From Mycteria americana (taxonomy: Eukaryota > Chordata > Aves > Ciconiiformes > Ciconiidae), in contig NC_134390.1 of NCBI RefSeq assembly GCF_035582795.1, positions 727,060 to 791,059 on the forward strand: DNA of 64,000 nt. The letters run 5' to 3'. Below are positions 34,795 through 46,829 of this stretch, piece after piece. Numbering within the stretch: the first letter of the stretch is position 1; the number at the start of each line of letters is the position of its first letter. Below the pieces are notes generated by a model. It was given only the letters and a program-made list of their open reading frames with translations. It searched no databases and was not told the DNA's origin. A program made the position numbers and the translations under genes.

Positions 34795-35090
34795 CCCAGT
34801 GCAACGGGGTGACCAGTGCTGGGGGCACCCAGTCCTGTAAGGTGCCCAGCGCAATGGGGCACCCGGTGCAGTGGGGCACCCGGTGCAATGCGGTAACCGG
34901 TGCAACGGGGCACCCAGCACCGTGGGGCACGCGGCATTGGGGTATCGAGGACCATGGGGCACCCAGTGCAGTGGGGCACCCAGTTTTGGGGACCCAAGCA
35001 CCATGGGGCACCCAGGGCACCCGGTGCGGTGGGCCACTTAGCTCCGTGGGGTGCCCAGCATCGCAGGGCACCCGGCCCCGGCCGGCACCC
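34795..35090. repeat. GGGGCACCC minisatellite
   Basis: Short degenerate units on GTGCAATGGGGCACCCGG, repeated about a dozen times upstream of the SP7 exon. Confidence 0.75.
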
Positions 35091-35984
35091 GCACTCCGGC
35101 TACACCCAGCCCCATGGTGACACCCATCACCTCCCACCCCACCACTCCCCGGCGCTCCCCGCTCCTCTGTGCCTCAGTTTCCCCCCGCGGGCTGAGAACG
35201 CCCCGTCTCCACCCGCGCAGCAGGGGCTTCTCTGAGGGCTGATAGCAGGGTTGTGCCGGCGGCGGGGGGCCCCCTCCCCGCCACCCCCCGGCCTCCCCCC
35301 GCTCCCAATCTCGGCTCCTTCTGCTTTTATGGCCTTTTAATCGAATTACGCTGTGGCCGCCCCCCTCCCCGGGTGACTTCCTCTGCTTTTATGCCCTTCA
35401 TGGCTTTCAGCTGCCGCGGGCTGAGACCGGGCGTCACGAGCTGCCCCCCCCATCACCCCGAGTTTTTCCCTTTATTTTAATTTTTTTAAACTTCTCCCTC
35501 CCTTTCATCCACTTTGTGGCTTTTCCAGCTTTTTTTTTTTTTTTGGGGGGGGGGGGGGTCCCCCCGCCTTTCGCCGTGGTTATTGCGCCTATTTTTAAGC
35601 CGGCCCCGGCCGCGGTCACAGCGCGCTCCCGGTTTTCCAAGGATAACAAGGGCCAGGCCTGTGCCCCGGGAACGCTGCCCTGCCGCGAGAGCCGAGGTAA
35701 TTAAAACCAGGGCGAGCGTCTAACGGAGGCACGCTTAAAATAGTGTAAACCTCCCATAAATCAGCTCCGCTTGCGCCGGGAAATTAGGAGCAGGGCAGGG
35801 AGCCGGGAGCTGTGGGCTGAGAACGGCGCGAGCTCGGTGCACGAGTGGCTGCTGCAGGGTTGGGGGGGCGGGGGGGGGGGGGCAGAACCAGTGGCGTCGT
35901 GGCTCTGTGTGGCCTCTGCTGTGTCGGGGACCCCGACCCCTCCTGTGGTCCCCCCACTCTGGAGCAGCCCCCCGGGGTGGGACA
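35091..35984. other. SP7 upstream region, no gene seen
   Basis: CT-rich sequence with T and G runs (35530-35560), one GTGCCTCAGTTTCCC word at 35169, and a less repetitive stretch at 35590-35830. It could be SP7 intron or promoter. I cannot support an exon. Confidence 0.5.
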
Positions 35985-36260
35985 GGTCCAGCCCCTGCTC
36001 TGGGGGTCCTCGGTCCCCAGTTCCCAGTCCCTTGTCCCTGATCCCCAGTGCCCTGTTCCCGGTCCCCAGTCTCAGGTCCGCAATTGCTGTCCCCTTGTCC
36101 CCAGTCCCCAGACCTTGATCTCCAGTCCCCGGTCCCCAAACCCCAGTCCTTGATACCCCAAGTCCCTTGTCCCCAGACCCCAACCCTGGTCTCTTGTCCC
36201 CAGTCCCAGGTCCCCAAGCCCCATCCCCGGTCCCCATCCCCGGTCCCCGTTCCTCATGCG
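35985..36260. repeat. CCCCAGTCCC minisatellite
   Basis: Irregular tandem words GTCCCCAGTCCCTTGTCCCC on the plus strand. Confidence 0.75.
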
Positions 36261-36769
36261 CCACTGCCCTCAGCCCCGACCCCAGCGGGTGCCCCCTCAG
36301 CCCCTGCCTCAGTTTCCCCCGCCACCGTGCCCACGAGTCCCCAGGCCACCCTGCCACCCCCGCCCCTGTCCTTGCTCGGCCCCGGCTCCCCGTCCCGTGA
36401 ACCCGGGCGTCCGGGACGCCCCATCACCCAGGGCCCTGGCTCCCCCTGCTCGCACGGTGAAACCGTCCCCAACGAGGGGACGGTTTGGGGCGGAGGTGGC
36501 ACTTGGCACCGTCCCCATGTCCCTGTCCCCTCCCTGGGGATGGCGGCGTACAGGTCCTGCTGGGGTGGGGGACACCAGGGTGTCCCCTGCAGGCACAGGG
36601 ACAGCGGGGCCGGAGGATCGGGCCCCGCGCAGGGATGGGGGAGGCCGGGTCCCCGGCTCCTGGTCCCCACGGCTCCCAGGGACTGCGGTGGCCTCTGGTG
36701 CCAGCCCGGTGTCCTCCCAGGGACCTGCCTGTCCCGGGGTGGCCCTGTGCCAGGCACGGACGTGGCCCC
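36261..36769. other. Spacer between minisatellites
   Basis: GC-rich sequence with one TGCCTCAGTTTCCC word at 36305. Open frames are present on both strands, but none has recognisable protein content. Confidence 0.45.
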
Positions 36770-37000
36770 ATCACCATGGCCTTGGGGACGGATGTGTCCC
36801 CAAGGGGTGCCAGACTCCTGGGGACAGACGTGTTCCCATCAGCTGGTCTGGGGGTGCCATGGCCCTGGGGACGGATATGTCCCCATCCCCAGGTCCGGGG
36901 TGCAATGGCCCTGGGGACAGACGCGTCCCCATCCCCAGGTCCAGGGTGCAACGGCCTTGGGGACCGACGTGTCCCCAGTGGCAGGTCCTGGGGCACCGCA
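36770..37000. repeat. 46-bp minisatellite with GGGGAC/GTCCCC arms
   Basis: About five copies; exact 46-bp spacing is seen at 36867, 36913 and 36959. Each unit contains GGGGAC, a short spacer, then GTCCCC, which can fold back, followed by CCAGGTCC and GGGTGCAA. Confidence 0.8.
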
Positions 37001-37209
37001 GCCCCATCTGCCCGCTGCCAGCACCCAGGGCTCAGCACCCCGGGGTGCTCGGGTGCCGCAGGACCCCAGCGGTCCCCGGGCTGCGTCCTGGTGGCGGGTG
37101 CAGCGGTGGCAGCGGTGACAGGGTGGGGCTGGGGGGGGGGACAGCTCGCCTAGGAACAGCCACAAAGTCCCGGGGCTGAAAATATCCCCGGAGCCACCGA
37201 GCCCCACGC

Positions 37210-37780
37210 CCGGACACCTGGGTCCTCTCCAGGCCGAGTCCCACGGCGGGGGGGGGTCCCCCTTCCCGGGGGGGGGTCCCATATCCCGGGGGACCCTTCC
37301 TAAGTCGAAGGGGTCTCCTTTCCCGGCGGGGGGGGGGCCTGTCCCAGAGGGTACCGATCCCAGGGGCATCCCCCAACCTTGGGGGGTCCCGTACCCGGGG
37401 GACTCCCCCATGCCGGAGGGGGTCCCGTACCCCGGGGGTCCCTGTCCCGGGGGGGGGGGGTGTCACTCTCCGCAGAGGGTCCCTGTCCTGGAGGGTCCTG
37501 TATCCCGAGGGGGTCCCCCGTCCCGAGGGGGTCCCTACCCCGGGGGGCTCCCCCATCCTGGAGGGGCTCCCCCATCCCGCGGGGTCCCGCGTCTCGGGGG
37601 TCCTTGTCCCGGGGGGAGCTCCCCCATCCCGGAGGTTCCCTGTCCTGGAGGGTGCCGTGCCCCGGGGGTCTCCCCCATCCTGCAGCGGGTCCCGTACCCC
37701 GGGGGGCCATGTCCCGGGGGGGGTGTCCCCCATCCCGAAGGGTCCCCGTCCCGGGGGGTCCCCCCCCCTCCCTCCGAGCT
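37210..37780. repeat. GGGGTCCCGTACCCCGGGGG minisatellite
   Basis: Degenerate units of about 20-35 bp alternating G and C runs (GGGGTCCC, CCCCGGGG), nearly self-complementary throughout. Confidence 0.8.
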
Positions 37781-38060
37781 CCCGGGGGTCGGGGCTGTCC
37801 CGGGTCCCTCCCCGGGCTCCTCACCGCGCTCCGGGGCTCCGCGGGTCCGGGGATGCCGGGGGTGGGTACCGGCGGCGGGGATGCCGCTGTCGGGGTGCCG
37901 GTGTCCCGGTATCGGGGTGCCGGTGTCCCGGGGCTCGGTGCGGGAGGGAGGGAGCTCCGCGGCGGCCGCCCGCCCCGCTGTGCCGCTGCGGCGGGGCTGG
38001 GCCGGGCCGGGACCGGGGCCGGGAGCCCTGCCCCGAACCGCCCCTCGCCGGGGGGGCCGG
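37781..38060 (-). promoter_or_regulatory. CpG island, candidate SP7 first exon and promoter
   Basis: A non-repetitive CpG-rich island between two arrays. On the minus strand a good donor (GAGCGCG then GTGAGG) would end an exon at 37825. It faces the SP7 acceptor at 34733, which needs an upstream exon. No coding content is seen, so this would be a 5' UTR exon. The proposal rests on position and the donor only. Confidence 0.25.
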
Positions 38061-38540
38061 GGGGGTCGGGGGAAGGGAGGGCAGGGCAGGGGGAAGGGGA
38101 AAGGGAAAAGGAAAGGAAACGGGAAAGGGAAAAGGAAAGGACAGGAAAAGAGGAAGGAAAAGGGGGAAAGGAGGAAAAGAGTCTGAGCAGAAAGAACAAG
38201 GAATTGAAAGAGGGAAAGGAATTAGGGAGAGAAAGAAGAGAGAAAAGAAGAAAAGAAAGGAGAGGGGAAAGGAAGATAAAAGAAAAAAGACATGCGAAAA
38301 GAAAAAGAAAAAAGACATAGCAAAAGAAAAAGAAAAGAAAAGGCAAGAGAAAAGAAGAAAAGGAAAAGGAAAAGGAAAAGGAAAAGGAAAAGGAAAGGAA
38401 AGGAAAGGAAAGGAAAGGAAAGGAAAGGAAAGGAAAGGAAAGGAAAGGAAAGGAAAGGAAAGGAAAGGAAAGGAAAGGAAAGGAAAGGAAAAAAGAAAGA
38501 AAATACAAAAAGAAAAGAGAAAAGTTGGGAAGGGAGGAAG
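38061..38540 (+). repeat. Purine tract with (GGAAA)n microsatellite
   Basis: Almost pure purine on the plus strand, ending in about twenty uninterrupted AAAGG pentamers (38388-38489) preceded by GGAAAA hexamers. The complement gives a long Ser-Phe-Pro-Leu open frame that is an artefact of the repeat. Confidence 0.95.
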
Positions 38541-39600
38541 ACAGGGAGGCTGAAGGCTGGAGGAGGGAGGCCGGGGGCTGGGGGACAGGGACCGGGCTGG
38601 GGGGGCAGGAGGAGGGGGGAGAGAAGGGGAAGGGAGAGGAGTGGGGAGGGGGAGGGAAGTGCGGGGGGGCTGCACCGGCAGGAAAGGAAAGGGAAAGGGA
38701 AGAGGCTGGGGAGGAAAGGGGAAAGGCAGAGGAAGGAGAGGGGGGAGAAAGGGCCGGGCGGGGGAAAGGGGATGGGGAAGAGGGAGGGAAGAGGAAGGGG
38801 AAAGGGAAGGGGATGGGAAAGGGGATGGGGAGGGGAAGGGGAAGGAGAGGGTGAACGGGAAAAGTGCTGGAAGGGAGGGGAGGAAAAAGGCAAAAGGGGG
38901 AAGAGAGGGACGGGAAGGGGAAAGGGAAGAAAGGGACAAAGGGGGAGGGGGGACTGGGGCACCCGAGGGCCTGCCACCCTGTCCCCCCTGCGCCCAGGGT
39001 CTGCGGGGGTGAGATGGGGGGAAACCACCCCAAAACGCTGCCAGCGGGGATGGAGCAGGGATGAGGGTCTGGGATGGGGACAGGGACAGGACAGGGACAG
39101 AGCAGGGATGGGGACAAGACAGGACCCGGGATGGAGTTGGAGGTACCAGGGATGGGGATGGAGCAGAGATGGGGACAGAATCGGGCCCAGGATGGGGACA
39201 AGGGGGCCCAGGGATGGGGACGGGAGCAGGGATGGGGACAGGGGGGACCAGGGATGGGGATGGGATGTGGATGGAGCAGGGATGGGGACAAGAGGGGACC
39301 AGGGATGGAGCTGGAGGTACCGGGAACGGGGCCAGGGGACCAGGGACGGGGACAGAAGAGGACCAGGGATGGGGTTGGGGGTGCCAAGGATGGGGACGGG
39401 GTGGGATGGAGCAGGGACAGGGACGGGGGGGCCAGGGACGGGGATAGAGGGACCCAGGGATGGAGGTCAGGGATGGGGGCCAGGGGGTGGGGACAGGGAT
39501 GGGGGGGAGCAGGGAGGGAATGGGATGGGGGGGCAGAGCCGGGGATGGGGACAAGGGACACTCACAGGGGAGCAGGGTTGGGGACCAGGACACAAGTGAC
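38541..39600 (+). repeat. G-rich purine and GGGATGGGGACA arrays
   Basis: GGGGAAAGGGA-type purine repeats up to about 38960, then GGGATGGGGACAGGG units (39055-39600) of varying length. No gene is seen. Confidence 0.85.
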
Positions 39601-40731
39601 CCTGGAGATGGGGCTGGGGATCCCCCCATGCCTCAGTTTCCCTACTAAGGGGGGGTTATTCCAACCACTCTTTTTTTCCCCCCTCTTTTCTTTCTTCTCT
39701 CCTTTTCATCTCCCCCCCCCCCCCCTTTTCTTCCTATTTTCCCCTTTTCTTTTTTTATTTTCCCCCTTTCCTATTTTTTTTTTTTCCCCCGACAAGGCCG
39801 TTCGGGAGCCAGCGGGGCCCTTTCCCAGCCCTGAGTCAGGGCTTTCCGCTCCGGAGCCGCCGGCGCCACGGCCGCCCGCCGAAGGCCGCAACCACCGTCC
39901 CCCCCCCCCCCCCCCCCGGGTCCCCCCCCTTCTCGCCGGGGCTTCCACTGCCCACAAACTGGGAGCAAACTGGGACGGCCGCTCCATCCCTCCTCTTCCT
40001 CAGCCGGCGGGGTGGGGGCACCCCATGGGGTTTTGGGGGCGGGGGGGTCACAGGGGTTTGGCTCCCACCGGTGTTGACCGCAATTTGGTTCATTTTGGGG
40101 GGGGGGGGGTGTTGGGAGCCACCCAAACGCCTGGGTCCCCTAGGTGGGGGTGCAAAGGGGGGTTTGGGATCCACCCAAACGCCTGGGTCCCCTAGGTGGG
40201 GGTGCAAATTGGGGGTTTGGGTCTCCCCCCCGCCTTGGGGGTGGCAGGGACCCCCCCGTGTCCCTCGGGACCCTTCAAAGCTCGGCGGGCGCCCGCCGAG
40301 GGGAGCCGGGGGGGGGGGGGATGCGAGGGCTGGCGGCGGCGGGGGCTGATTACAGGGCGGCGCCGGGCCCGGCCGCCCACGGGCCCCACGGCCGCGCTCG
40401 GGGCCCCCGCAATTACCCGGGTATTTATACCCCGGCCGGACGCCTGGGTTCGCTCGCGGGGGCGGGGGGAAATGGGGGGGGGTGGGGGGGCTCCTGCCCC
40501 ATGGCTCGTCCGCTGGCTCTGCTCCCCCCCGTCGGCTGTCCACCCTCCAGCCCTCCCTGCCTCCATCTCTCCCTCCCTGCCTCCCTCCACTCCTCCATCC
40601 CTGCATCCCTCCCTCCATCCCTGCCTCCCGCCCTCTCTCCCTCCTTCCCTTCCCCCTTCCCTCCCTCCCTCCCTCCCTCCCCCCGTCCCTGACTCATTTA
40701 CCCCCATCTGCCAGCCCGGCTCAGGACCCGA
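39601..40731. other. Mixed low-complexity spacer
   Basis: One TGCCTCAGTTTCCC word (39629), a pyrimidine tract (39660-39790), a two-copy 57-bp repeat containing GGGTCCCCTAGGTGGGGGTG (about 40100-40210), a CpG-rich patch with GGTATTTATACC (about 40420), and a CCTCCATCCCTG array (40540-40690). No gene is supported. Confidence 0.6.
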
Positions 40732-41670
40732 CACGAGTTTGGGGGGTCTCAGCCCCCATGGCATGAAGATGGGGGGGGGCTCAACCCCCATGACACGAGT
40801 TTGGGGGGTCTCAGCCCCGTGGGATGAAGATGGGGGGGGTCTCAGCCTCCATGACACGAGTTTGGGGGGCTCAGCCCCCATAGCATGAATATGGGGGGGG
40901 TCTCAACCCCCATGACACAAGTTTGGGGGGGTCTCAGCCCCCATGGCATGAAGATGGGGGGGTCTCAGCCCCCATGACACGAGTTTGGGGGGGTCTCAGC
41001 CCCCATGGCATGAAGTTGGGGGGGGTCTCAACCCCCATGACACGAGTTTGGGGGGGTCTCAGCCCCCATGGAATGAAGATGGGGGTCTCAGCCTTCATGA
41101 CATGAGTTTGGGGGGGCTCAGCCCCCATAGCATGAATATGGGGGGGGGGGGTCTCAACCCCCATGACACGAGTTTGGGGGGGTCTCAGCCCTCATGGCAT
41201 GAATATGGGGGCGTTTCAACCCCCATGACACGAGTTTGGGGGGGTCTCAGCCCCCATGGCATGAATATGGGGGGGGGGTCTCAGCCCCCTGACATGAGTT
41301 TGGGGGGGTCTCAGCCCTCATGGCATGAAGATGGGGGGGTCTCAGCCCCCATGATGCGAGTTTGGGGGTTCTCAGCCCCCATGGCACGAGTAGGGGGGGG
41401 GGCTCAACCCCCATGACATGAAGTTGGGGGGGGGGGTCTCAACCCCCATGACACGAGTTTGGGGGGGTCTCAACCCCCATGACATGAGTTTGGGGGTTCT
41501 CAGCCCCCATGGCATGAATATGGGGGAGGGGTCTCAGCCCCCCTGACATGAGTTTGGGGGGGTCTCAGCCCTCATGGCATGAATATGGGGGGGTCTCAGC
41601 CCCCATGACGGGAGTTTGGGGGTTCTCAGCCCCCATGGCACGAGTAGGGGGGGGGTCTCAGCAGGGCGGA
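40732..41670 (+). repeat. 31-bp dimeric minisatellite, each monomer a hairpin
   Basis: About fifteen copies of a 61-62-bp unit made of two related 31-bp halves, one CATGACACGAGTTTGGGGGG and the other CATGGCATGAAGATGGGGGG. Each is followed by TCTCA then GCCCCC. Every half therefore holds a G run, a five-base loop and a C run that can pair. Confidence 0.9.
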
Positions 41671-41889
41671 GGTTGCAGTCCCCAGGCAGGGCCTGAGATG
41701 TCCCCGTCCCCATCCCGGTGCCTGTCCCCAGGGGCCGGGGGACCCCCCCGAGCTGTAACCGCGGCCCCCCCTGTGCGGAGCGCGGGGACCCAGGCGTCCT
41801 GCGGTAAGTGCCAGCAGCTGGGCTGGGGGCACCGCGGCCCTTCAAAGGGGAGGGAAAATCAGCCCACGAATCGCTTCCATGTGTGCGGG
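41671..41889. other. Short unique island
   Basis: About 200 bp of non-repetitive GC-rich sequence between two arrays. No gene is identified. Confidence 0.5.
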
Positions 41890-43635
41890 GGGGGGACACT
41901 GGGGGCACTGGGACTGGGAGCGGGGACTGGGAGCACTGGGGATGGGGACTGGGAGCACTGGGAGTCAGCACTGGGGATGGGGCACTGGGAATGGGGACTG
42001 GGAGCACTGGGAATAGGGACTGGGGGTACTGAGAATGGGGAGCAGTGGGAATGGGGCACTGGGAATGGGGACTGGGAGCACTGGGAATAGGGACTGGGGT
42101 ACTGAGAATGGGGAGCAGTGGGAATGGGGCACTGGGAATGGGGACTGGGAGCACTGGGAATAGGGACTGGGGGTACTGAGAATGGGGAGCAGTGGGAATG
42201 GGGCACTGGGGACACTGGGAATGGGGACTGGGAGGACTAGGAGCGGGGACTGGGGGCACTGGGAGTGGGGACCTGGGATGGGGCACTGGGAATGGGGACT
42301 GGGAGCACTGGGAGTAGGGACTGGGGTACTGAGAATGGGGAGCAGTGGGAATGGGGCACTGGGGACACTGGGAATGCGGACTGGGAGCACTGGGAATAGG
42401 GACTGGGGTAGTGACAATGGGGAGCAGTGGGAATGGGGCACTGGGGGCACTGGGAATGGGGACTGGGAGGACTAGGAGCGGGGACTGGGCGCACTGGGAG
42501 TGGGGACCTGGGATGGGGCACTGGGAACGGGGACTGGGAGCACTGGGAGTAGGGACTGGGGTATTGAGAATGGGGAGCAGTGGGAATGGGGCACTGGGAA
42601 TGGGGACTGGGAGCACTGGGAGTAGGGACTGGGGTACTGAGAATGGGGAGCAGTGGGAATGGGGCACTGGGGACACTGGGAACGGGGACTGGGAGCACTG
42701 GGAGTAGGGACTGGGGTACTGAGAATGGGGAGCAGTGGGAATGGGGCACTGGGGACAGTGGGAATAGGGTCTGGGAGCACTGGGAATAGGGACTGGGGTA
42801 GTGACGATGGGGAGCAGTGGGAATGGGGCACTGGGGACACTGGGAACGGGGACTGGGAGCACTGGGAGTAGGGACTGGGGTACTGAGAATGGGGAGCAGT
42901 GGGAATGGGGCACTGGGGGCACTGGGAATGGGGACTGGGAGGACTAGGAGCGGGGACTGGGCGCACTGGGAGTGGGGACCTGGGATGGGGCACTGGGAAC
43001 GGGGACTGGGAGCACTGGGAGTAGGGACTGGGGTATTGAGAATGGGGAGCAGTGGGAAGGGGGCACTGGGAATGGGGACTGGGAGCACTGGGAGTAGGGA
43101 CTGGGGTACTGAGAATGGGGAGCAGTGGGAATGGGGCACTGGGAGCACTGGGAATAGGGTCTGGGAGCACTGGGAATAGGGACTGGGGTAGTGACAATGG
43201 GGAGCAGTGGGAATGGGGCACTGGGGGCACTGGGAATGGGGACTGGGAGGACTAGGAGCGGGGACTGGGCGCACTGGGAGTGGGGACCTGGGATGGGGCA
43301 CTGGGAACGGGGACTGGGAGCACTGGGAGTAGGGACTGGGGTACTGAGAATGGGGAGCAGTGGGAATGGGGCACTGGGGACAGTGGGAATAGGGTCTGGG
43401 AGCACTGGGAATAGGGACTGGGGTAGTGACGATGGGGAGCAGTGGGAATGGGGCACTGGGGACACTGGGAATAGGGTCTGGGAGCACTGGGAGTAGGGAC
43501 TGGGGTACTGAGAATGGGGAGCAGTGGGAATGGGGCACTGGGAATGGGGACTGGGAGCACTGGGAGTAGGGACTGGGGTACTGAGAATGGGGAGCAGTGG
43601 GAATGGGGCACTGGGAGCACTGGGAATGTGGTACC
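41890..43635 (+). repeat. ACTGGGAATGGGG minisatellite with higher-order units
   Basis: Tandem words ACTGGGAATGGGGACTGGGA arranged in units of about 70 bp marked by ACTGAGAATGGGGAGCAG. A longer block with GGACTAGGAGCGGGGACTGG recurs at about 42470, 42945 and 43250, showing higher-order duplication of roughly 300-470 bp. Confidence 0.92.
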
Positions 43636-44319
43636 CCCTGTCCACAGCACAGTGTCCCCAAGCCCCCCCCCCCCCCCCCCGAAGCATGCTGTCCCCAAGC
43701 CCCCCAGCCTGGTGTCCCCAGTGGTGCGGTGTCCCCCCACCCAGTGCCCCCATGCCCCCCAGCCTGGTGTGCCCCCACCCGGTGTCCCCAAGCCCCCCAG
43801 CCCGGTGTCCCCAATGGCACCATGTCCCCAAGCCCCCCCTGGCATGATGTCCCCAACCCACCCCCCCCCCCCCATAAGACGGTGTCCCACCACCCAGTGT
43901 CCCTATACCCCCCAGCAGGCCACCAGCCGGGGGACACCGGGGGTGGCCCCACGCGCCCCCGCCTCACTTGGCGGCAGCGGCCACCACGTCCCCTCCGTCC
44001 CTCGTCCCCCCCGCCGCGCTCCGGCCCCCGGATGTTTCTCTTGCGGTCGGAGGCCCCAAAATAGCGGCGGCCCCAGCGCGTGTGGGTGCGCCGGCCATGG
44101 CGTGCCAGCACCCGCGGGCTCCAGCCGGCCGTGGGGACGGGGTGGTGGTGGGGGGGGGGTGGTGGGGGGGGGATGGCGGGGAGTCTCCGAGGGCTCGTAG
44201 CGGGGTTGAGCACCCCCCCAGCACCCCGCTGGCTCGGCTTCCCACCCGCTGCGACGGACCCCCCCCCCCCGGCATGGCGCCAGCCCCCCCACTTTAGCCC
44301 CCGTGGTGGTGGTGGTGGT
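43636..44319. repeat. CCCCAAGCCCCCCAGCCTGG array and flank
   Basis: C-rich units of about 25-30 bp (43640-43920), then a mixed CpG-rich stretch (43930-44300) with GTGGTG runs. No gene is recognisable. Confidence 0.7.
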
Positions 44320-44800
44320 GGGGAGATGAGGGTCTGGGGGGACCCATAGGGTTTGGAGGGATCTATAGGGTCTGGGGGGCCCCATAGGTTATGGGGGGAC
44401 AGGAGGGGAATGGGGGGGATGTGGGGGGGGGGGTCCATGAGTACACAGGGGACGTGAGGGGACCTGGAGGGTCCCAGGGGAACATAGGGGACCTGGAGGG
44501 ATGCGTGGGGTCATGGGGGACCCAGGGGGACGTGGAGGAGATTGGGGGGGACCCACGGCGTCATGGGAGAGATTGAGGGGGCCCGTGGGGACGTGGGGGA
44601 CCCAGAGGGACATGGGGGAAATTGCGGGGGACCCGTGGGGACGTGGGGGACCCACAGGGACCGGGGGCACCTGAGGGATATGGAGGGACCCAAGGGGACA
44701 TGGGGGATGTGAGGGGACCCACGGGGACACGGGGGGACCCAAAGTGACAAGGGGACCGGGAGGGAGCTGGAGGGACTGGGAGGACCCGGAGGGAGCTGGG
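44320..44800 (+). repeat. GGGGGACCCACGGGGAC minisatellite
   Basis: Irregular units on GACGTGGGGGACCCA, G-rich on the plus strand. Confidence 0.8.
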
Positions 44801-45279
44801 GGGCCCGGGGGGGGGCTGGGGGTCCCCAGGCCCCGGGGAAGCCGGGGGCAGAGGTTGCCCCGAGGCCGAGCCGTGCCCACGCCCCGGAGCTTCCTTGCCA
44901 CCCTCTAATTATCCCCCGGCCGGGCTAGAAATAACTGCGGTGGCCACGGGGGACAGGCCTGGCCCACGGGGACACGGGGATGGACCCTGGGGGGGGACGG
45001 GGACAGACCCTGGGGCGGGGGGGGGCACGGACGGACCCCCAGAATGGCCAGACAGACCCCAGGACGGCAGGACGGACCCCGGGGTGACAGGTATGGACCC
45101 CAGGTACCATGGAGAAGCCCCCCTGGTCCGCACCCCGTCCGTCTGTCCCCCAGCTGTCCCCCCCATCCCTCCCCCACCCCGCTCCCCCCCCCCCCCCACC
45201 ATGTGGCTCTCATTGCGCTGCGGTGCAGAAGCCGCATCAAAGCGGTGGCAGCGGCAGCCGCAGGGGTGGCATTGGGGGG
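44801..45279. other. Spacer
   Basis: GC-rich sequence with short GGACCCC words. No gene is seen. Confidence 0.5.
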
Positions 45280-46600
45280 CCTGACCCCCCTCCGGCTGCC
45301 AAAAGACCCCCCCAGGGGTCCTGGGACCCCCCCCAGGTTGCCAAGAGACCCTCCCCCACATCCTGCACCCCCCCCCCCCCGCCAAGCTGCCATGGTGCCC
45401 TGGGTCCCCCCTAGGCTGCCAAGGCCCCCCCATGGCAAGCTGGGTCCGTCCTCAGGTACCCCCCAAGCTCTGTGACCCCCCCCAAGCTGCCAGGGACCCC
45501 CCCATGGTGTCCTGGGACCCCCCCAAGCTGCCAGGGACCCCTCTCAGGCCATGAGCCCCCCCCACGGTGCCCTAGGTCCCCCCAAAGCTGCCAGGGACCA
45601 TGGTGCCTTGGGTCCCCCGGGTGCCCCCCAAGCCCTGTGACCCCCCCCCCAAGCTGCCAGGGACCCCCCCGTGGTGACCTGGGACCCCCCCAAGCTGCCA
45701 GGGACGCCCCTCCGGCCGTGACCCCCCCCCCCCCCATGCCCTAGGTCCCCCCAAAGCTGCCAGGGACCGTGGTGCCTTGGGTCCCCCGGGTGCCCCCCAG
45801 GCCCTGTGACCCCCCCCAGGCTGCCAGGACCCCCCCCCCCATGGTGTCCTGGGACCCCCCAAGCTGCCAGGGACCCCTCTCGGGCCATGAGCCCCCCCCC
45901 CCCCCCGATGCCCTAGGTCCCCCCAAAGCTGCCAGGGACCGTGGTGCCTTGGGTCCCCCGGGTGCCCCCCAAGCCCTGTGACCCCCCCCCAGGCTGCCAG
46001 GAACCCCCCCAGGGTGTCCTGGGACCCCCCAAGCTGCCAGGGACCCCCCTCCAGCCATGAGCCCCCCCCCCCCAATGCCCTAGGTCCCCCCAAAGCCGCC
46101 AGGGACCGTGGTGCCTTGGGTCCCCCGGGTGCCCCCCAGGCCCTGTGACCCCCCCCAGGCTGCCAGGACCCCCCCCCATGGTGTCCTGGGACCCCCCCAA
46201 GCTGCCAGGGACCCCCCCATGGTGTCCTGGGACCCCCCCAAGCTGCCAGGGACCCCCCTCCGGCCATGAGCCCCCCCCCCCCCCCCCGATGCCCTAGGTC
46301 CCCCCAAAGCTGCCAGGGACCGTGGTGCCTTGGGTCCCCCGGGTGCCCCCCAGGCCCTGTGACCCCCCCCAGGCTGCCAGGACCCCCCCCCATGGTGTCC
46401 TGGGACCCCCCCAAGCTGCCAGGGACCCCCCCGTGGTGACCTGGGACCCCCCCAAGCTGCCAGGGACGCCCCTCCGGCCGTGACCCCCCCCCCCCGATGC
46501 CCTAGGTCCCCCCAAAGCTGCCAGGGACCGTGGTGCCTTGGGTCCCCCGGGTGCCCCCCAGGCCCTGTGACCCCCCCCTCCCAGGCTGCCAGGGCCCCCC
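45280..46600 (+). repeat. CAAGCTGCCAGGGACCCC minisatellite with higher-order units
   Basis: Basic units of about 35-40 bp containing AAGCTGCCAGGGACC, grouped in blocks of 165-215 bp. Each block opens with TGCCCTAGGTCCCCCCAAAG (about 45737, 45909, 46075, 46289, 46497). Confidence 0.92.
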
Positions 46601-46829
46601 CCCCGGTGCCCTGCCCCCCCCGGGCCATGCCCTGGCCCTGTCGCGGTCCCTGTCCCCGCGGTCGGGCCGGGCCTGGCTCGCGCCACGCTGCATTTCTGCG
46701 GTTCCCAACCCAAAATTGCTGGGAGTCGCCCGGCGTCGCCCTGATTCCTCCGCGGCCGCGACCCGCGGGGGGGCCCGGGCCTGCGCACCCCAGGCTGCTC
46801 CCACTGCCCCCCCCCACCCCAGTGGCCCC
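46601..46829. other. Unique island between two arrays
   Basis: About 200 bp of CpG-rich non-repetitive sequence with no recognisable gene. Confidence 0.5.

Noticed and set aside
37300-39629. Minus-strand frames of 753 and 602 codons rich in Ser, Phe, Pro and Leu
   Set aside because: They are the complement of purine repeats, including (GGAAA)n, so the composition is that of the microsatellite.
42237-44438. Long minus-strand frame of 733 codons (PIPSAPSPHSQCP-type)
   Set aside because: Entirely within the ACTGGGAATGGGG arrays and their flank; the peptide simply repeats.
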